NCBI GenBank assembly: GCA_948146395.1
Contig: OX411551.1
Span: 50,464,997-50,528,996, forward strand
Source of the DNA: Fragum whitleyi
Lineage: Eukaryota > Mollusca > Bivalvia > Cardiida > Cardiidae
Reading direction: 5' to 3'
DNA length: 64,000 bases
The notes under the pieces are model-generated. The model was not told the DNA's origin, did no database searches, and saw only the letters and a list, made by a program, of their open reading frames with translations. Position numbers and translations under genes: made by a program. Within the stretch, counting starts at the first letter, position 1, and the number at the start of each line of letters is the position of its first letter. Positions 33,389-43,857 of this stretch are shown here, in pieces.

Positions 33389-35019
33389 TAAGGTATTCCT
33401 AGTGTGAAGATCGGAATTAAATCGGCCAATGTCGGCTATTTCCGTCTACTAAAGCGCGTCGTTTTGCACGTACGTTAGATGACGTCATAATCATCGACGC
33501 TCCCGCTTAAAACGACGTTCAGTTTTATAAACTCAATGGATTTTTGATTATATCTATTAAAATATAAATTTTATTACCTTGATTGTTCTGATCGAGTTTT
33601 CGGTCCTGTTACAAGATGTTAATCTGTACAAAAAAGACCTCGACCAATCAAAATTATTTGATGGAAATTGTCTTTCTTTAAGCGTACCGACCAAAGGACT
33701 GCCGGAAGCCACACCCCCGGAAGCCGATTTACCGGAAAAAAAATACAGAAAAAATTCTTACGCTTATACCCGAAACACAGCCTCTCTGCTTATACCAAAT
33801 GCATTTACACAAAACTTTCAATTCATACATGAAACCATTAAAAGAGCAACCCGTATTATCAAGAAAGATGCCTTTATGTATTTTTGCACAGATTATGCCC
33901 ATTTTCTTTCTTTTTTTTAACGGGTCGTAGGTTAATACCAACAGAACCATCCTTTATTAGGCCTAAACAAATTGAGGTTAAAACAACAAATTATTCGACG
34001 TCATGAAGACATCTTGTCAAAACGAGTCCGAATATGTCTATTTTCAAAGTATTCCAGTTATTTAACGAGTATCTAAACAGTCTAACGATCAATTTCATAC
34101 AAACGGAGAGTTTTCATTCATACACCAGTATATGAGTGAAAAATGAAAGCAAGATTCATGCCGAAAAAACACTGCAATAGCAATAGCTATTTTTCTTAAA
34201 ATGAAAAATTTTGCCTTTTCCTTCGGAAAAAAACACACACAAGGATTCTTCTGATTGTTTCAAAGGCAAATAGACATACTTTGTAGTTCCTACACTTGAG
34301 GTTAAGATAAAGTAAATGTAAGTAATATTTTAAAAACGATGGTCATTTTCTTGCATTTTTTGGAAGATAATAATAGGCATTAACAAATCTGATTTACTTA
34401 GTGATTTTGGTAAAGACTTGGGTGCGATTAAAAAGTTAAAAACATAATTGTCATCAAAAATGAAGATTTTTTTATTTCAAGGGCGCATAACTCTTGGTCC
34501 ATTTTCTCTATTTTTCCACGGTGAATTTTTTTCATACTTTTAGCTTGAATTCCCGAAGTATTGTTGTTATTTTTGAAAAAGGAATCTTATTTGCCCAATC
34601 AATACCTTTTGATAAAGAGGACTTTCTTTGATAGGCTCTGCAGCAAGAGTGCATTACAAAATGGCGCCCTATTTTGTTTCCGGCTTGAAATTTTAGCTTA
34701 CTATGCATTATTTGATTAAAATTATTTGTTCAAAACTATCTGTTCGTAATTTACAAGAAATCTGCCAAATATATTACATGAAATTTTCCGCATGGTCAAG
34801 CACAGGTAGTTGCACAATTAACATTTTAAGAGAGACCCCTTCCTATCTGATGGCCGATTTCCCCACCCACTCAAGAAAACGGACTTTTTAAAATATTTTT
34901 TAAACGGGACGGTGAAAGTCGTTTAAAATTCAGATATAATAGGGGAATAACATGAAGTATTCACTTTTAGTATAATTTTCACATTCCTTTCACCCTTGCT
35001 TCACACTAGGAATACCTTA
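33389..35019. mobile_element. 1.63-kb element with perfect 21-bp TIRs
   Basis: Positions 33389-33409 (TAAGGTATTCCTAGTGTGAA then G) and 34999-35019 are exact inverted complements. The interior has no recognised transposase. The frame at 33579-33920 lies inside but shows no domain, so the element is probably non-autonomous. No convincing target duplication. Confidence 0.7.
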
Positions 35020-36849
35020 AGTAACGTCATAACGTCGAGCTTGGGAAATAAACTTACAAAAGTCAATATGCATTTATAGCGACGTCGAGGTAAATCTTAT
35101 TGAAGTCACCGATCGGCAACACTTGTGTTAGCTAAATTCATGTGTACCGCGAAGTTCTCGGTGTATCGGAATAAAATTTTGATGGCCTTTTCTTCAAAGA
35201 CTTATGAAGACGTCTGTGAATTTTTATCATTTTATTCCAATAGATCGCAAAAGAATTCAAATAAACATAGGAAAATAATAGGTGAAATTCAAACGTCAAA
35301 GTCATAGTTTTAACGTCAAAATGACAAACTTTAAATCCGGATTATAAAAAATCAGTACGGTGAAAGCTTTTCAAACTTTTTTCTGTTTATCGAACTAGAG
35401 ATGTAGAAAATAATATAAAAAATTGAACAAATTTCATCGGGCCAATTTTATAAAATTCTGTTAAAAGTGACATTGTTTGAACAGTAAAAAATGCGAATAT
35501 TGATTTCAAGCAACTCATTTGTCTATATTTTTAGTTACAAAAATTTTAATATAACATTTGCGCTTTGACCATTCATTAAGCTTCCTTTTTGTATAATTTT
35601 CGGAACAAAAACGTCTTAAATTAAATCGCACAGCGCATTTAAATGGGGCTAGGGTAGTTTGTAAAAAGCGCGCCAAATCGTCATTTTTACGACGTCATGG
35701 TAACGTAATTTCAAAATTAAAAATGAAAATATATACGCCGTTGAGATCACACTAACTCGGAGTTTAAATATATACCAAAATTTAATCACTTATCTCAAAA
35801 AACGCTTTTGTTCTCTTCCACCTTAAATCTAACGTTGACCGTTTGGAACGTTTTTCAGGAGTTTTCGAGCGATTTTTGAGCAATTTTGAATGGCCTAAAC
35901 TAGTTTTTGGAATGAGTAAATGGAGTGCTGATTGACCGATTTCAAATATTATTTTTTAGATTTCAACGTTCGATTTGTTCATCTATTACGATTATTAACC
36001 ATATGATTGCGTTTATCTCTTCTTAAAAGTAGAAAGTAGTTTAATATCATTTTTTCTTTCTTGATGAATTTGCTGTCGACCTTGTAGTTAACTAGTTTTT
36101 GTCGCATCCTACTTTGTCCGTTAATGAGTGAAAATGTCTTTAGCGACACACTATGCATTCGAGAACTGCAATGTAATTGGATATGCTATAGAAGTGGTTT
36201 GTATTAATGAGATATCTGTGGCATTATGGCCATCAGGTTGTTTGATTAAGCCTTCTTAGGCTTTTCAACAAAAATTAGAGTGTAATCATCTTTAATTGAG
36301 GCTGAAACAAGTTATAAAGATTAATTTTAAATATTGTGACTTGGAATAAACTCTTATTTCAAATAATAAAGGTTTGTTGTATGATTTGATTATTTTCCCT
36401 CTCGAGAACTAATTATGCTCCGCGAAAGTTTCAGTGAGACATAAAGTCTTGTTCGTCCATCCGTCCGAAACATTATTTCTTTTACCCCTATGCCAAATTG
36501 AATGTCACTTTATATTTCTAAACTCGGCGAAAGTTTTATTAGAAATCCTTATCCTCGTCTCCCCTCATTTTCGACTGCGTCACGGAAAATGGAGTCTGAA
36601 ATATAAAAATTATTTTTCTTTAATATCTCGCCATATCTCTTTGTCAAATGGACAGAGTTAAATGATATTTTGAATTTGAGCAAGTCATCAAATTCCTTTG
36701 ACCAAAAAGTATGAAATATACCTTTATGCATTTCAGTAGGATATCGAAAAAAACCCGGTAGATTAGCATTTTTTGACTCACAGCCTGACAGTGAAATTAC
36801 CAATAACTAATACCCCGCTTTTGTTTATTTCAACCTATCTGACGTTATT
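35020..36849. other. No gene; MITE fragment at 35838-35960
   Basis: 35838-35960 carries GGAACGTTTTTCAGGAGTTTTCG.. and GAATGAGTAAATGGAGTGC from the ACATCGTG family 3' half. Around 36420-36660 is a diverged member of the CGTCCATCCGTCCG repeat group. No coding signal. Confidence 0.45.
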
Positions 36850-38800
36850 TAAGGTAACTGCGGACACATAGAGGGCCATTTTATGTCCAAATTTTAAATT
36901 GTCTGCAAATCATGCCTAATGCGATAAAACTGAACGTAAAAGTTCCCGCTTTCGTATTTCGGTCATATAAAGGAATTTCATAATGTAGAATTGACGTCAT
37001 GACGTCATCAAGGGGCCGACCCCTTTTTTTAGGGAGCAAAATCAGTAATTGACCAATTTTTCGGAAAAAATAGACCGATTTTCATTCCGAAAACGCCATT
37101 TGCTTCGTTTAAAGACGCCCGATGTTATGTTTTATTGATATGAAGATATAAATGTAAGAAATAAAATTAAGAGTATTGTATTTAATGTTAATGCCTACTG
37201 CGTTGCTGTTTTCGAGTACAGTCACTGGAAATATTGCCATTTTTCTCGAACATTTGTCCGGTGACCTAGGCTGAAATTTAGATATGTTGCTGGCAAACCA
37301 TTCCGCTGGAGAAATTTGAAATAAAAACCATGTCTCTTCGGTTAGATTTTTTTGTAAAATTCGATTCCGCGAAGATATTGCAAATCAAAGATATTTCAAC
37401 GTCACGTCAAATGTTCACAAAAGCTGTCTTTTTAAATGGATAAAACTTAAGTGAATTTTTGTATTTCTTAAAATCACATTCAGATTTTATATTTTTAAAA
37501 TCTATATTTTACGGAAAAGCTTAATTTCAAATATTTTAGAATACGTTATTGCACGGAGATTGGCGCCAATAAGCATATGGCGATGGTTTTGGTGCGACGT
37601 CGAATTAGACGAAAACTGTTCCAGCAACTTCACAAAATCGAATTTAATAAAAAATCTAACCCGAAGACATATCATTTTTATTTGATTAATACAAAGTATA
37701 TCGTCGGCTACGTTCTATAAGGACGAACCCGGGAAAAGCCTACTTTTCAGGAGAAGGAAAAAACTTAATATCTTTTTACCTATAAACACTAGTACAACAA
37801 TTTTGGTCGAAAACATCTTAGATCGAATCACCATATATATTATCTGCCGTCATAAATATTAATTTTTGTCTCAATAATGAGTTATTTAAGAAAAACAACA
37901 AAAAAATCGTCAAGTACGTCATTTTTTCACTTAATTTTTACGGAACAAAATGCCGTATAGACAAAAAAAGGCATAAAAGATAAATGCATGAAAAAAACTA
38001 ATTTAATTTGATGTTATATAAGATATAGGACAAATCGCCTGTAAAAAAATTCTTTTCGGGTGCAAACGAGACCCCGAAAGCCGTTGAGTGAGACGTTTCT
38101 CAAAAAAAAAATGAAAAACGCATATAACAATTTTTATGTATGTAACTGAGACACATTATATGGCCTGGGTAAAGGCTGTCTTCTTTTTCAAACTGATCTT
38201 TAAAAATAAACTTTTATCATAAGGAAACATGAATAATTATCAAATTTGTCAATACGTCATTTTCGAACTTCACTTTTCGACCACTTCCGGTGCGAAAATG
38301 ACGTATCTTATAAGTTCAAGAAGCTTTTTTGGGGGGATACGATTAGCTATCAGGTCCAGCATTTTCGCAAAAGACGCGGGAATATCATATGTGTGCGAAA
38401 ACGCAATAAAAGAAAAAATGGAATTTTGCATATACGTCCTTATAGAACGGAGCCGACGTTATTCTTTTCGCTACAAAATAACAAAAAATCAGCATAGGTC
38501 ACCGGACGAAATTTCGAGAAATCTCTAAAGATTTTGGCGGGTCAAAAAGGGGTTGGCCCCTTTATGACGTCACAACGTCAAATGAACGAGCTTCAGACCC
38601 TTTCACTGCGTGTTCGCTAATTCCCGCACTTCAAATATAAATCTCAGAAATTATTGTGGGATTTTAAGAAAGTCGAAATTACGACCATAAATGACGTCAT
38701 AATGAACTTTGCAAAGTAAATATGTGGTAAATGACGCGCTTTCAGAATTTGTCCTCAAATTTGTTTATTGTCTCATTTTTGCATTTAAGAAATCGAATAA
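36850..38800. repeat. Zone of nested inverted arms
   Basis: Four inverted pairs: GACGTCATCAAGGGGCCGAC (36998) with GGTTGGCCCCTTTATGACG (about 38552); TCGAACATTTGTCCGGTGAC then CTAGG (37247) with CATAGGTCACCGGACGAAAT (38493); CTTCGGTTAGATTTTTTTG (37335) with AAAAAATCTAACCCGAAG (37645); CGTCGGCTACGTTCTATAAG (37700) with CTTATAGAACGGAGCCGACG (38434). Their centres do not coincide. Probably one or more decayed foldback transposons. No gene. Confidence 0.6.
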
Positions 38801-39466
38801 TCGTTTGTTTTTCAGTGAAACAAATTGACTATTGGTCCTTAAAAAGCTCACCTTAGATATTGCTGACAATGTGACAAAACACCATAACTACTGTCCTGAT
38901 CAAATTCAAAGTAAGTCTGATGATTAAAAGAAGAAAAACTTTCTGATTATTATGACTATTTGAGCCAAAAATATTGCCTCTTAAGTGTAATTTTTTTCAA
39001 GATTTATCCTGTGACCTAGTATTTGACCCCTCTTTCGATTTTGTCAAAGAATTCAAGTACACGATCAAGATTTCACGAAGTTAAACCATGTCAAAAGTTT
39101 AAAGACATTTAAGACACAAATGTGGTCTCTAGAGTGAACAAACTCTTTTTTTTTTCTTTTCTTAAGTTTGACACATTGACCTAATTTTTTTTACCTCACT
39201 TGACTTTTTTTCAACTCGACCGGGATTTCACGAGGACTAACATTCTGAAAGTGTCAAGGCATTTTAGACAAAAATGTTGCCTCTAGTGTGTATATGAGAT
39301 TTTTCTCAAATCTAACCCCCTGAACTCAATTTTGATCACTTTTCTAATTCGACAAAGATTTAATAGAGCAGATTATTTAGAGCAAGTAGCAAGAGCAAAT
39401 AATGTGTTCTCCAGAGTGACCAAATGTACTAGTTGATGACGGTCAACGGACAGCAGCATATCACAA
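38801..39466. repeat. Decayed mollusc-type tandem repeat
   Basis: Units around 38,950-39,420 contain 'TGACCTA..TTTGAC' and 'GCCTCTAGTGTG/GTCTCTAGAGTGAAC' motifs as in the 26.6-kb and 53.7-kb blocks. No coding. Confidence 0.45.
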
Positions 39467-39765
39467 TACTGTTAAGAATAGCGAGAAATTGACAAGGTGA
39501 ATAAATTCGGAACGATTTGTGAATAAAATTGAATGAGTGCGGTGAATGATTTTTGAGTAAAATTAAAGGGAGGTAAACTAATATCGCCAATTTCGTTCAA
39601 GATGAACAAAATAAGCGATATTTGTAACCTCCCTTTATTAAATAAGCATTAAGGTTCGATAAAAAGAATTCTTATTATTCAAGAACGAATCAGACAGTTA
39701 TAATCTCAATTATGCCTGTGAAATCCTGATTTCTTTCTAGCTATATTTATTTTTGGTTTTCGTTC
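39467..39765 (+). mobile_element. ACATCGTG-family MITE, 3' truncated
   Basis: The left TIR is altered (CTGTTAAGAATAGCGAGAAA); the central hairpin is intact (about 39565-39640, GGGAGGTAAAC / GTAACCTCCC). Confidence 0.75.
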
Positions 39766-41194
39766 ACCAGTGTTACTATGTATACTATATATGGAAAACC
39801 CTGTAGGATCTTAATAGCTTCGAAATTAAGTAGCGCCCCTTTAGATTCAATTTAGTATATCTCAAGACTTCTCTCCGCAAAATCACTGTTTAATTCATTA
39901 ATGGCGTGATACTAGAATTCTTCATCAAGTGATAATAATGAACATTACCCTTTAAAACCACAAAATGAGCTTGAAATGTTTAGCCGAGCGTTGTGATGAT
40001 CGGCTAAACATTGTCGAGACTTTAGAGCAAAAACAAAGTCTGTGTCTGTGCACTGTATAGACAGGTACTGTGTTTTTTTATCTAAGCCTTCGCTGTTGCA
40101 ACTTCTAGTAATGTGCCGGAAATGTGTGTATATTTCGGTCGTCATCTCTTGAACTTCTTCACACCTCTGATTGGTCATACCACATAACCTCCTACAATTT
40201 TATCTGCCTTCTTATGAATGAAATCTGTCCTAATGAGTTACGTAAGCTCAAGTTTACAAACGAATGGAATGTTCCTATATTAAGCCTGAATTCTTAGTAA
40301 AACATAAACACGCACCACTTGACAGTGACCAACCTTTACATGAGTAAATCTAACCCATTACCAGACAACTTATTTTCTCAACTGACCAATTAACACCTAA
40401 TGTAAAAATCTTCGGTTACGGGTACTTTTGTGTCATATTACCTGAATCTTTTCCTTAGCTTTTTCGCTTCGAACAAGTACGGAAATCGGGGGATATAGCC
40501 ATCTCGACACGATTTACTGTAAATACATGAATGTCGTTGTTATTTTGTATTAAAAATAAATAAATAAATAAATAAAAGAATAAACAATTATCCCAGCACA
40601 ATAGATCTTATTTAAAATTTTAACATCGAACGGAGACTGAAACGTCGTAACTATAGAATTCTTATCATGTAACTGCGATGTTTAAGTCACCACTGGCATT
40701 TTTTGTCCCCTAATTTTACACTGAAAACAAAATATTCTTCTTCAAAGTACTAATAATAGTAACTCAATCAAATCATTCATGTGTTTGTTTTACCGGAAGT
40801 ACATAGAATATTACAAAAAAACATCATAAATGTATATTGTTCATTTCGTACATCATTTTACTTGAATAAAAATAAAAGCTATGTTTTTCTTCTGTTCCTT
40901 GTAGCATTAGAAAAGCTTACCAGTCTCGTGACATCTGCGGTTTATGCAATCGGGTTTTTTACATAACACTTCAACACGCGACAGTCAATCTCAAGACGCG
41001 TTTTAAGAATTATTCAACACGTGTTTTAAATGTAAAACCTTTCTTGTACCTTTTGTTTGAATAGGGATGAACACCGCTAATAACATTTTTCAGTAAAATC
41101 GCGGTGGCTGAAGTACATGCGATCTTTACATAATCTGAATTTTGCCATATATGTTAATGTAAAATAACGTATAAGGCGAAATTTGGATTGTGAA
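39766..41194. other. No gene; short palindrome and simple repeat
   Basis: 39975-40010 is a short hairpin (GTTTAGCCGAGCGTTGTGAT..CGGCTAAAC). AAAT repeats occur at 40551-40577. The frames are short and without domains. Confidence 0.5.
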
Positions 41195-41340
41195 TCAATC
41201 GCCTGTGGATTGGAGCACCTAAACATGGAATCTGGTATTTCTCGCACCAGAACTATTATTAGCATACACCCTTACATAACTACATTCTTCTTTCCCTTTA
41301 GGTTTACGCTTATCCACCGATTTGTAGTCCTGAGCAATAG
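41195..41340 (-). mobile_element. Degraded SINE of the CAGCCGCCGCGATATAA-tail family
   Basis: GGATTGGAGCACCTAAACAT, CTGGTATTTCTCGCACC and ACACCCTTACATAAC align with 51660-51760; the tRNA head is lost. Confidence 0.6.
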
Positions 41341-42252
41341 AATTTAACTACGACTATATTTGGACAATCCATTAGCTGTACAAAATACTAACCTACATAA
41401 ATAGTAATATTATTCTTTAATTCTTTTTTACGCAATGGCGTAAGATATTCATTCTTTCACTTAACTGCATGATACCGAAAGAGACCAAAACCCTGTAATT
41501 ACAGCATTTTGGTTGAAGACGAAACCTCGGTCTTTTATTTCGGAGGATGGGTGACCCAATTCAGATAGTCAAAGTTCAAGAGCCATAGCGGATGAAGTTT
41601 AATTATAAATTGGAGAAATTATCTGGTAAAATATGTCGAAAATGAAATATTTTTCTGACTGCTTTTTTGAATTCAGAAAGCAATTATTAGTCAAGACACT
41701 ATAGTTGCCTGTTTTCTTTTATCTGTCGTTCTCTGTCTCTCTGTCTGTCTCTGTCTATCTGTCTGTCGCCCTCTCTATCTTTCTTTTCCTCTCTATCTCT
41801 TTCTTTGAATTTACAGACAATTGCAGAACTGCCGAAATTTTGTCGAGACACTTACCCTTAATTATCTTTACATTTATAATTTCTCTTTTCTCAAAGAATT
41901 CAAAATATCACTCTAGAATGGCATCAGATTCGTTCAACATCAGTACTTTCAGTGCTTTGATTCAATATAGCTTCTGCTCTTTTCTTTTTAGTGATTTGGA
42001 GCATTTTTGAATAGTTTGAGTGGGTGTTTTGAATGAATGAATGGAGCGCTGAGTTAGCGATTTGGAACGGTTTCGATCGGAAAGAGAGTAAATTGTACGA
42101 CGTTATTAACTTTGGCACCACCTCAACGCTTCGTGCTCAGGTGGGCTAAAAACTTAGAAGACCGTTCGAATTGTAGAGATGATCATAGCGCTTCGCGAAA
42201 ACATACGTGTATGTAAAAAAGAATTCTTAATCAACGGTGAATAAAGGGTTAA
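41341..42252. other. No gene; TCTG-rich tract and a MITE 3' fragment
   Basis: 41713-41800 is a pyrimidine-rich TCTG/TCTC tract. 41985-42112 is the 3' half of an ACATCGTG MITE (TTTGGAGCATTTTTGAATAG..GAATGGAGCGCTGAGTTAGC). Confidence 0.6.
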
Positions 42253-42679
42253 CAGTTAACAGCATCATTAAATTGACAAGGGAAATGATTTTGGATGAAA
42301 TTTGAATAAACTGGAATGAGTGCGGTTTGTGAGTTTGATTGAAATTAAAGGTATGTAAACCAATATTGCCAATTTTGTTCAGGATGAACAAAAAAAGAGA
42401 TATTTATTACCTCTTCTTTATAAAATATGCAAACAAGTTCCATAAATAGCTTTCAATTTCTTCAATAACCAGTAATGTCTTACAATTTCAATTATGTCAG
42501 TGAAAACCCGATTATTGTTTCTATCAATATATATTTTGAATGAAGTTGTTGATTTTATCGTTTTTTAGTCATTTTGGAGTAATTTTGAATGGTTTGGGTG
42601 TGAGATTGGAATGAATGAATGGAGCGTTGAGTTAGCGATTTAGAATGATTTTAAATGTCAATTTCACAATATTACTAAC
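42253..42679 (+). mobile_element. ACATCGTG-family MITE, near complete
   Basis: 427 bp, both TIRs (CAGTTAACAGCATCATTAAA / GTCAATTTCACAATATTAC), with recognisable 5' half, hairpin and 3' half. A further right-end fragment follows at 42780-42832. Confidence 0.88.
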
Positions 42680-42839
42680 CATAGAAGATGGAATCAGCAT
42701 AATGTACAATTTTGAAATCGATCCAATGACGTTGTGACACTGTGAAATAAATCTTTTTTTCTTGATTCGAAGCTTTTTAGAATATTTTTGATTGAGATGA
42801 ATGTCAATTTTGCTATTTTACTAACTGTTCATATAATAG

Positions 42840-42994
42840 AAGATGCAAAGAATCCAAAAGCTTGTTGTTGTCCGTTCTGCGATATATGTCGCATGCTGTC
42901 ACCCCGAGAAATTAAGCAAGAGATTTATAGAGGAATAGAGGATTTTAAATGTGCGACCGTTAAATTAATTAAACAAGAAATCTTAAAAAAATAA
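42840..42994 (+). CDS. Possible short terminal exon, unrecognised Cys-rich peptide
   Basis: The open frame (phase set by GAT at 42842) reads DAKNPKACCCPFCDICRMLS.. then a Lys/Glu-rich amphipathic stretch and ends ..EILKK at the TAA 42992-42994. It is not repeat sequence, unlike most frames nearby. Immediately upstream, the end of a MITE supplies a perfect TACTAAC branch-like motif (42819-42825) and an AG at 42838-42839 that could serve as a 3' splice site; the short branch-to-AG distance (about 15 bases) is marginal. No partner exon was found upstream, and no family is recognised. It may equally be chance open frame or a decayed exon. Confidence 0.25.
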
Positions 42995-43084
42995 ATATGA
43001 TAATAATATTAATAATAATAATAATGATAAAAAACCCGAGGCATTGTGGTGTTTATATCTGTTTTTGATGTCGAATTCGGTAAT

Positions 43085-43380
43085 TTAGGAGGGCAAATTC
43101 GATATTATGTTAAAGATATGAACCAAACTATTACGATAAATCATGAACACCCTTAAAATTTACCATTGGTATATATCTTTCGCGTAACATATATCGCCAT
43201 TTAAAAATGACGTAATCCCTTATGCATTATGACGTATTTTCACATTCACAAAATACCGTTGCTATATGCTTGTAGCTCATTTACATAGTTATTACACCAG
43301 TAAGTAGATCTAATGCGAAAAAAAAATCAACTGAGTTATTTCCACTCCCGCATTATAGATTGTATTATAAACTGTGGTTA
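43085..43380 (-). mobile_element. Diverged copy of the TGACGTCA-bearing element, upstream of receptor exon 1
   Basis: TTACATAGTTATTACACCAGT.. and ATTGTATTATAAACT align with the end of the copy at 43886-44290 (TTGCATAGTTATTAAACTAG.. ATATTATAAACT). It ends about 15 bases before the splice-like AG that precedes the receptor start codon. Confidence 0.55.
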
Positions 43381-43400
43381 TTATATTTTCAGGCAGAAAC

Positions 43401-43857
43401 ATGAGCAAGTTGATTTTAATCAACTTAACGATACAGCTCTATATCATTTACTGTTCCTGTGTCAGCATGTCAGATCCACCTCTTTCAAATAAAGGGGAGG
43501 AAATGCGCGAGTCAGATAAAGAGGAAGGCAATTCCAATTCAAGTAAAAGGGAGACTACCGTGGCATCGGGGAAAGGTGAAACGGTCGAAGAAGTAACAAC
43601 GCCTGAGAATATGATGGGGCTCAGCCTAACACAGACAACAAGATCTAGCCCAAAGGATATAACACAGGAATTTGAAAGGGAGACTACCGCGCAACTCAAT
43701 ATAGTAGAGAAGCCCATCGCAAAGGACATCAGAGGGAAAATTAGCGAAACGATCGAAACATTTTGCCCATTGGTAGATATATGCGATGCTAATTCTTCTA
43801 ACGCTGAGTTGAACCGAAATGGTATTGTTGTACGAGGCAGTGTCTCTTGTTGTCAAG
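43401..43857 (+). CDS. Receptor-like gene, exon 1 (signal peptide, stalk, first half of Cys module)
   Basis: I chose the ATG at 43401 (AAAC before it, A at -3). The open frame continues upstream only into a TTTTCAG at 43386-43392, which is either a 3' splice site of a 5'UTR intron or chance. Residues 2-22 (SKLILINLTIQLYIIYCSCV) form a hydrophobic signal sequence. The next 110 residues are rich in Ser, Thr, Glu and Lys, as in mucin-like stalks. The exon ends SVSCCQ plus one base; the donor is CAAG|GTAACG, phase 1. Direct repeats ERETTA / KRETTV hint at internal duplication. Confidence 0.75.

Noticed and set aside
33579..33920. 113-codon frame inside the 21-bp TIR element
   Set aside because: No domain, AT-driven composition and no sign of splice or start context; too weak to call the transposase.
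38229..38528. Overlapping 99- and 83-codon plus-strand frames
   Set aside because: They lie in the inverted-arm zone in two frames at once, with no domain; chance open reading.
43448..43856. Minus-strand frames opposite receptor exon 1
   Set aside because: Shadow of the Ser/Thr-rich coding strand; no motif of their own.
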